Below are positions 58,976 to 64,000 of a stretch of 64,000 nt of DNA, one piece after another. Origin of the DNA: Christiangramia gaetbulicola (GTDB taxonomy: Bacteria; Bacteroidota; Bacteroidia; Flavobacteriales; Flavobacteriaceae). The notes under the pieces are model-generated. The model was not told where the DNA came from, ran no database searches, and was given only the letters and a program-made list of their open reading frames with translations. Both the position numbers and the translations under genes were made by a program. The stretch covers positions 248,001 to 312,000 of the forward strand of contig NZ_QBKQ01000003.1 of the NCBI RefSeq assembly GCF_003054225.1, in the 5' to 3' direction. Position 1 is the stretch's first letter; the number at the start of each line of letters is the position of its first letter.

Positions 58976-60904
58976 TTAAGCTTGCGGAGATTTACTTTCC
59001 TGAGTCAGCTCAATCATCAAACTGATCTCTTTCAGCATTTTTTCATTATTCCCGCTATAGCCTACTTTCTTAAAATTCACTTTACCTTCAGGCCCAACAA
59101 TGATCTTGGTTGGAATACCATTTATACCGAAGTTAGAAGTAGTCGTGAATTCACGACTTCCTTCAGCAACTGGTTCGTCCATAAGTACGTGGAAAGAATA
59201 ATTGTTCTCCTCAATGAATTCTGAAACATCCCTTTTTCTGCTATCGCCATTTTCCCAGGTATTTACAAATAGAAATTCTACATTTTCATTATCTGAATAT
59301 TCTTCCACCGCTTTTTGCATTCCCGGAAATGATTGTTTGCAAGGTCCGCACCAGGTTGCCCAGAAATCAAGGATAACGGTTTTACCTCTCAGGTCACTTA
59401 ATTTCACCGTATTTCCTTCAAGATCTGTAAGTTCAAAATCCTCTGTCTTTTCACTCAGCATGTTCTTCTTTAAATCTTCCCTGGCTTTGGTTGTCGCTTT
59501 TTCTTCAAGCCTTGCCAGATAAGTTTCAAATTCTTCTGAATTATCATTTTCGGCATAAGCTGTTTTTAAATAATCGGTCATTTCAGCATTTGCCCGGTTA
59601 TCTGCAATAAATTCTTCTGCTTTTTCCTGGGCCTTCTCAAATTTTTCAGCTTCTATAAGATACTGTACATATCTTGTGGTCATATCGGCGCCAGATTCTT
59701 CTGAAAGAGCTTCTTCCTGGGTTTCTATAGCACCTTCAAGATCACCTTGTTTGAACTGGATCAAAGCATAAGTATCTGAATACATGGAATGACTCCATTT
59801 CATTGCTCGGTCATATTGCTTGTTAGAATAAAATTCCGGTTTTGCTGAATAGTCGCCTGTCGCAGAAGAAATGATATTAATAGATTCTTTAGAGATCTCT
59901 GCTGCTGTATCGAGGTTCTCGCCATCTTCTGCAAGCTTCCAGGCCGTTGAGTTATAAAGCCTTGCTTTTTCCCTGGGCTCATTAATTTGAGAAGCATATT
60001 TTTCAAAAGCTTCCCAGTTTTCTTCTTCAGCAAATTTTGAAGCGATGAGGCGCAGCATTACGTCTTTTTCATAAACTGATTTAGCCCCATATACTTTTTC
60101 AAAATCTTCTAAAACTTTTACCTGCTCGTCAGAAGATTTCGCCTCAAATACCTTGATAAGCCAATCACGACGGGCAATTTCACTTTTTGGATACTTTTCT
60201 GCCACAAGTTTTGTAATAGAATCATTCTTGGCCTTATTTTTCTTGAGAGAATATAATCCGGAGAGCGCCTCATAATTTTCATAGTTCAGCGAATCCTTGG
60301 AATTATAATAATCGATCCTCTTCTGAATATACTTATCTGCCTTCTTCTGGTCTGCGGCCAAAAGAGCATTAGAATAATCCACATCAAAACTTTCCTCGAT
60401 CTCTGGATCTTCACTAATAGCGTTTTCAAGGATTGCTGCAATCGAGTCGTTTTCAAGCTTTATATCAAAAGTATTCGCTGCACGTGTAAAATATACGCCT
60501 TTGGTAGCCTGAGATCGCTTTAGTTCTTCACCATTTTCATCATATAATGATAATACATAGCCATTTTTATTATTACTGTCGTATTTGTCGCCAAATTTGA
60601 AATTAAAGGCCATGGCATGTACCGTATCCGGGATGCTGATTTTTCCAAAAAGTGCATTTGCAGAATCTTTCAGTTGTATATCGGTAGGATAATACTTTTT
60701 TCCAACCAGGTAGTTAACGGTTGCCTCAGGCGCTTCAGATTCCTGATTATCGTATTTGATCAAAAGATCTTCTCCCGGTTGTGGTTTCGAATTTGAAACA
60801 TAGAGATTGCCCATTTCTATGCCTGTATCTTTCGTTTTATCCTCCTCACAGGAAGACAATGAAACAAATATGGCCATAGCCAGTAATTGGGTTAAATTTT
60901 TCAT
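58976..60904 (-). CDS. TPR-thioredoxin (TlpA/ResA-like) lipoprotein
   Basis: A 642-residue lipoprotein (Cys at about residue 19 in SLSSCEEDK). The middle half is helical TPR-like repeats (about 180-460), and the C-terminal 160 residues form a redoxin domain: DFELTDLEGNTVKLSDLRGK, then the active site FWATWCGPCKQSFPG with CGPC near residues 517-521, and NGIPTKIIVGPEGKV (cis-Pro). It would reduce periplasmic disulfides or deliver electrons to cytochrome maturation or other partners. The fusion with a TPR array is common in Bacteroidota. Function within this locus is unknown. Confidence 0.92.
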   Translation of the reverse strand: MKNLTQLLAMAIFVSLSSCEEDKTKDTGIEMGNLYVSNSKPQPGEDLLIKYDNQESEAPEATVNYLVGKKYYPTDIQLKDSANALFGKISIPDTVHAMAFNFKFGDKYDSNNKNGYVLSLYDENGEELKRSQATKGVYFTRAANTFDIKLENDSIAAILENAISEDPEIEESFDVDYSNALLAADQKKADKYIQKRIDYYNSKDSLNYENYEALSGLYSLKKNKAKNDSITKLVAEKYPKSEIARRDWLIKVFEAKSSDEQVKVLEDFEKVYGAKSVYEKDVMLRLIASKFAEEENWEAFEKYASQINEPREKARLYNSTAWKLAEDGENLDTAAEISKESINIISSATGDYSAKPEFYSNKQYDRAMKWSHSMYSDTYALIQFKQGDLEGAIETQEEALSEESGADMTTRYVQYLIEAEKFEKAQEKAEEFIADNRANAEMTDYLKTAYAENDNSEEFETYLARLEEKATTKAREDLKKNMLSEKTEDFELTDLEGNTVKLSDLRGKTVILDFWATWCGPCKQSFPGMQKAVEEYSDNENVEFLFVNTWENGDSRKRDVSEFIEENNYSFHVLMDEPVAEGSREFTTTSNFGINGIPTKIIVGPEGKVNFKKVGYSGNNEKMLKEISLMIELTQESKSPQA

Positions 60905-61009
60905 TTTAAATTTAGGTATAGATTGATAGATGCCTAAATCTAAATAAATTATCCCCGATATTATAAAATTTCAGGACTTATTCGACGACTAACGCTTAGG
61001 AATGCAAAT

Positions 61010-61864
61010 TTACTTCGCTATCCAAAGAGGAAGCTTCAGTGTAAGATCGAAAAGTTCATCCGTAACACTTCCCACTAAAAGTGAAGAAAATACGTTGCCT
61101 CCTTTATCTGCAACCATTAGTAGATCGGCTCCCGCCTTACCAGCTTCTGAAGTAAGTTTTTCAGCTACGCTAACATCGCGCCCGCGAATGATCTTAACAT
61201 CGCAATCGGTTATTTTATATTTCTTGGCGAACTTTTCAAATTTCTCCCGGGTATGCTTTTCAATTTTCGGCACCATTTCCTCCTTGTTGAGGTAAGGGGT
61301 GAACTGTACCGGAACATTATAAATATTTACCGCAGAGATGCTCGCTCCGGTGTGGTTCGCCAGGACAGAAGCAGTCTGGAAAACCTTCGCAGATTGCTTG
61401 GAGAAATCTGTACCTCCCCAAATTTTATTCATACTGCATTTCACATTCTCCGGAACAGAAATAATATCACATTTAAGCAGTCGCATTAATTTATCGGAGA
61501 CTATCCCAGTTCCTTCGCTTTTTGATTTATTACCAACCATTACCAGGTCGATCGCATATTTATGGACGATATAGTTAATGAGGGATTCTGTATAGGGATC
61601 TTCAGAAATAAGTACCTGCGATGGAGTGTCTGCTTTAAAATGCGTAGCAACCTTCTCGTCCAGTTCGTCGCTAATTAAAGTTTCCAGGTCCAGTTTTTCC
61701 AATTGTTCCTGGAATAGTTCTGAGATCTCGTATTTCTTAATATTATGTACAAAATATACCTTTTCTGGTTTCAGGGTATCACATAAGAATGAAGCATACC
61801 GTATGAGGTCTGTATCGGTTGAAGTAAGGTCAAGCGCGACAAGGATCTTATCTATATTTTTCAT
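61010..61864 (-). CDS. Tandem universal stress protein
   Basis: A 284-residue cytoplasmic protein of two UspA-type domains (about 1-140 and 145-284). The first has KILVALDLTSTDTDLIRYA and a loop MVGNKSKSEGTGIVSDKLM near the ATP-binding site; the second ends DLLMVADKGGNVFSSLLVGSVTDEL. Usp proteins bind nucleotides and act under stress. It starts 2 nt after the BCCT transporter, so the two are co-expressed and it may modulate osmolyte uptake. Confidence 0.9.
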   Translation of the reverse strand: MKNIDKILVALDLTSTDTDLIRYASFLCDTLKPEKVYFVHNIKKYEISELFQEQLEKLDLETLISDELDEKVATHFKADTPSQVLISEDPYTESLINYIVHKYAIDLVMVGNKSKSEGTGIVSDKLMRLLKCDIISVPENVKCSMNKIWGGTDFSKQSAKVFQTASVLANHTGASISAVNIYNVPVQFTPYLNKEEMVPKIEKHTREKFEKFAKKYKITDCDVKIIRGRDVSVAEKLTSEAGKAGADLLMVADKGGNVFSSLLVGSVTDELFDLTLKLPLWIAK

Positions 61865-61866
61865 AA

Positions 61867-63492
61867 TTACTGTTTTTTATCTGATTCCTGTAAATTTCTT
61901 TTGTTCACTATATCTGAAACGATCTCCTCGTAATTCTCCAGTTGTTTTTCGTCTTTTTTCTCTTTCAGTTTTTTCAGGTCTTCATTTAAACCTTTATAGA
62001 GGGAATAACACATGACCATTAAAATGATAGCGAAAGGCAAACCGGTAACTATAGTTGCTGTTTGCAGGGCCTGTAAGCCACCACCAACTAATAATACTGC
62101 AGCGACAGTACCTTCAGTAACCGCCCAGAAGATTCGTTGTCCCACAGGAGCATCTATTTTTCCTCCGGAAGTAAGGCTGTCTACCACTAGAGAACCTGAA
62201 TCTGAAGATGTGATAAAGAATCCTGCAATTAATAGCACTGCAACCACATTAATGACCATCGATAACGGGTAATCCTGGAAGAATACGAATAATGCCGTAG
62301 CGATATCATCATTCACGGCCTGGCTTAGAGCGTCATTTCCAGACATGATCTCATTGATGGCAACGCTACCAAAAGCTGACATCCAGAAGAAGGTTACCAG
62401 AGAAGGAACCAGCAGTACTCCCAGTATGAATTCTCTTATCGTCCTTCCCTTGGAGATCCTGGCGATGAACATTCCCACAAACGGAGACCAACCTATCCAC
62501 CAACCCCAGTAAAATACGGTCCAGTCGTTTTGCCAGTCGCCTTTGGTGAAGGTTTCACTCCAGGTAGAGATTTCCAGAAAATTGAAAAGATAACTTCCGG
62601 TATTTTCTACAAAAGATCTGAAAATAAAAATCGTTGGACCAAGAATAAGTGCCAGAATGAGAAGTACCACCGCGATTCTCATGTTCCATTCACTCAGAAC
62701 CTTTACTCCTTTGTCTACTCCCAGGACCACTGAAGTTGTGGCAATTGCGGTTATTGCTGCAATAATGAGGATCTGGGTAGTAGTGCCATCGGGCAGGCCA
62801 AAGACATGGTTTAATCCTGAAGCGATCTGCTGAACCCCGAATCCTAGTGATGTAGCCAGTCCGAATAAGGTTGCCAGTACGGCAAAAATATCTATGATAT
62901 CTCCAATTCTTCCGTAGATACGGTCCCCCAGGAATGGATAAAAGATAGATCTAATGGTAAGAGGAAGTCCCCTGGTATATGTAAAGTAACTAAGAGAAAG
63001 TCCCACCAGGGCATAAACGGCCCAGGCATGAAAACCCCAGTGCAAAAAGGTAAAATTCATGGCCTCTTTTGCTGCTGCCGCAGTACCAGCTTCAGCCATA
63101 GGAGGAGAATTAAAATGCATTACGGGCTCACCTACACTAAAGAATAAAAGACCAATCCCCATCCCGGCACTAAAAAGCATGGCGAACCAGGATAAGGTCT
63201 TGAATTCTGGTTTGGCATTCTGTCCACCAATACGAAGTTTTCCAAACCGGCCCAAAGCCAGGTAGAGAAGGAACACAAAAAAGATATTTATGGCGAGGAT
63301 AAAAAACCAATCGGCACTCTCTGCCACCGTGTTTTGCAGTTCTTCAAAGAAGGTTTCTGCCTGTTCTTTGTAAATTAAGGTTAATGCGATGCTTATAATG
63401 ATGAAAATAGAGGACGTAAAAAATACCGGACCGTTAACTTCCAGTCCGAATATGGATTTTTTCTCATCACTTCTGGTAACTTTCTCTGCCAT
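61867..63492 (-). CDS. BCCT-family betaine/choline/carnitine transporter
   Basis: A 541-residue inner-membrane transporter with about 12 membrane helices. Family signatures: MGIGLLFFSVGEPVMHF, WAVYALVGLSLSYFTY, and the Trp-rich WGWWIGWSPFVGMFIARISKGRTIRE. It would import betaine, choline or carnitine with Na+ or H+ for osmoprotection. The charged C-terminal tail (about 500-541) is typical of osmosensing members such as BetP. It is preceded by a porin-like gene (20 nt gap) and followed by a Usp gene, forming an operon. Confidence 0.95.
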   Translation of the reverse strand: MAEKVTRSDEKKSIFGLEVNGPVFFTSSIFIIISIALTLIYKEQAETFFEELQNTVAESADWFFILAINIFFVFLLYLALGRFGKLRIGGQNAKPEFKTLSWFAMLFSAGMGIGLLFFSVGEPVMHFNSPPMAEAGTAAAAKEAMNFTFLHWGFHAWAVYALVGLSLSYFTYTRGLPLTIRSIFYPFLGDRIYGRIGDIIDIFAVLATLFGLATSLGFGVQQIASGLNHVFGLPDGTTTQILIIAAITAIATTSVVLGVDKGVKVLSEWNMRIAVVLLILALILGPTIFIFRSFVENTGSYLFNFLEISTWSETFTKGDWQNDWTVFYWGWWIGWSPFVGMFIARISKGRTIREFILGVLLVPSLVTFFWMSAFGSVAINEIMSGNDALSQAVNDDIATALFVFFQDYPLSMVINVVAVLLIAGFFITSSDSGSLVVDSLTSGGKIDAPVGQRIFWAVTEGTVAAVLLVGGGLQALQTATIVTGLPFAIILMVMCYSLYKGLNEDLKKLKEKKDEKQLENYEEIVSDIVNKRNLQESDKKQ

Positions 63493-63512
63493 ATATCTAG
63501 TTTCTGTAGGGT

Positions 63513-64000
63513 TTAAAAATAATATCCGATATTAATATTGAATCTTGCTTCCCATTTTGCGTCAGGATTTCCAACACTAAAATCATCCACGAAATTTCCA
63601 CCAAGCCACGAATGATTATAGCCGGCAGCGTAATCTATATATGTATAAACCTTCCCGGCGCTCACAAGAACTCCGGTAACGTTCATAAATGAATCTTCGA
63701 ATCGATCAACTTTTTTATCCATGTAACCGAAGTCATTATAAAACTCCAGGTTACTAATAGGACCAAGTTTTACGGGAATACTTTTGGAAACAGCCGCAGT
63801 ATATACACTAAAATCTGAAGCTACTTCATAAGGGACGCCGTAAGCTCCCATTTGCAGAATCTCGTCAGATTCTCCGGGTAAGTTCTTAGGATCATGATTA
63901 ATGATCATTCCCTGTAATTTGATATTCCAGTTTTGCACATTCATCTCATAATGCAGAGCCAGCCCATTATGTGAGCCGGTCTCTTTAGTATCGAGATTGT
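63513..64000 (-). CDS. Outer-membrane porin-like barrel protein, C-terminal part (window-edge partial)
   Basis: At least 162 residues to the stop at 63513; the frame stays open to the right edge, so the N-terminus lies beyond the window. The ATG at 63944 is internal. The sequence has alternating polar/hydrophobic strands and ends RFNINIGYYF, a typical outer-membrane terminal strand with an aromatic last residue. It lies 20 nt before the BCCT gene, so it probably delivers the same solute across the outer membrane (inference). Specific substrate unknown. Confidence 0.75.
   Translation of the reverse strand, partial: NLDTKETGSHNGLALHYEMNVQNWNIKLQGMIINHDPKNLPGESDEILQMGAYGVPYEVASDFSVYTAAVSKSIPVKLGPISNLEFYNDFGYMDKKVDRFEDSFMNVTGVLVSAGKVYTYIDYAAGYNHSWLGGNFVDDFSVGNPDAKWEARFNINIGYYF

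Noticed and set aside
1..64000. CRISPR array, insertion sequence or prophage
   Set aside because: No regularly spaced direct repeats, transposase or phage structural genes were seen on reading the window.

Overview
The window is chromosomal DNA of a Flavobacteriaceae bacterium (Bacteroidota), most like a marine Gramella/Christiangramia-type organism; the genus is recollection, not a search result. Support for the phylum: AT-rich intergenic DNA, TAnnTTTG-type -7 promoter boxes (one perfect TTTG-N19-TATATTTG), almost no Shine-Dalgarno sequences, PorT/CarboxypepD-reg/DUF808/TPR-HisKA_2 proteins, and a tmRNA with the tag GENNYALAA. Gene density is high. I see no intact prophage, insertion sequence or CRISPR array.

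Layout. 1-1100: 5' part of trpE (cut by the window edge), preceded by a complete tryptophan attenuator (promoter, leader peptide with three consecutive Trp codons, antiterminator segment, terminator). 1.1-2.9 kb: MarR-nitroreductase-YceI operon. 3-12.9 kb: housekeeping and accessory genes (rhodanese, PorT-like barrel, HD hydrolase, rlmF, DbpA-type helicase, patatin, DnaQ/GIY-YIG fusion nuclease, vWA protein, SGNH hydrolase). 12.9-22.8 kb: an XRE regulator with its own inverted-repeat operator, divergent from a five-gene envelope-stress type locus: YbjN/CesT-like protein, PspA/IM30, TTG-started OB-fold membrane protein, flotillin, and a 1625-residue AAA+ ATPase set off by an internal terminator. 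22.9-27.7 kb: ICMT-like methyltransferase, Crp/Fnr regulator, and a TolC/HlyD/ABC-2 permease exporter with no ATPase gene. 27.8-37.5 kb: reductase, lipoproteins, DUF808, MFS, a TPR histidine kinase with LytTR regulator, TauE/SafE.

37.8-46.2 kb is a carbon-metabolism block: an unusual PLP enzyme, alanine-glyoxylate aminotransferase, isocitrate lyase, malate synthase, and a divergent RamB/ScfR-type regulator with a 14-nt palindrome in the shared promoter region. Malate synthase and the aminotransferase are alternative users of the glyoxylate made by isocitrate lyase. 46.6-52.4 kb carries secreted and lipoprotein genes. 52.4-53.5 kb holds ssrA with a nearby 16-bp duplicate of its 3' end (possible integration scar) and repeat-rich intergenic DNA. 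53.5-58 kb: an alanine dehydrogenase/saccharopine dehydrogenase-like enzyme, DUF2809, MpaB-like protein, and a winged-helix regulator cluster with two matching palindromic operators. 58-64 kb: a secreted phosphatase-family enzyme, a TPR-thioredoxin lipoprotein, and a porin-BCCT-universal stress protein operon running off the right edge.

The best leads are the trp attenuator, the PspA/flotillin/giant-ATPase locus, the regulator-operator pairs at 13.6, 44.6 and 57 kb, and the ssrA repeat. All functional names are from reading sequence and family knowledge; no database search was run.
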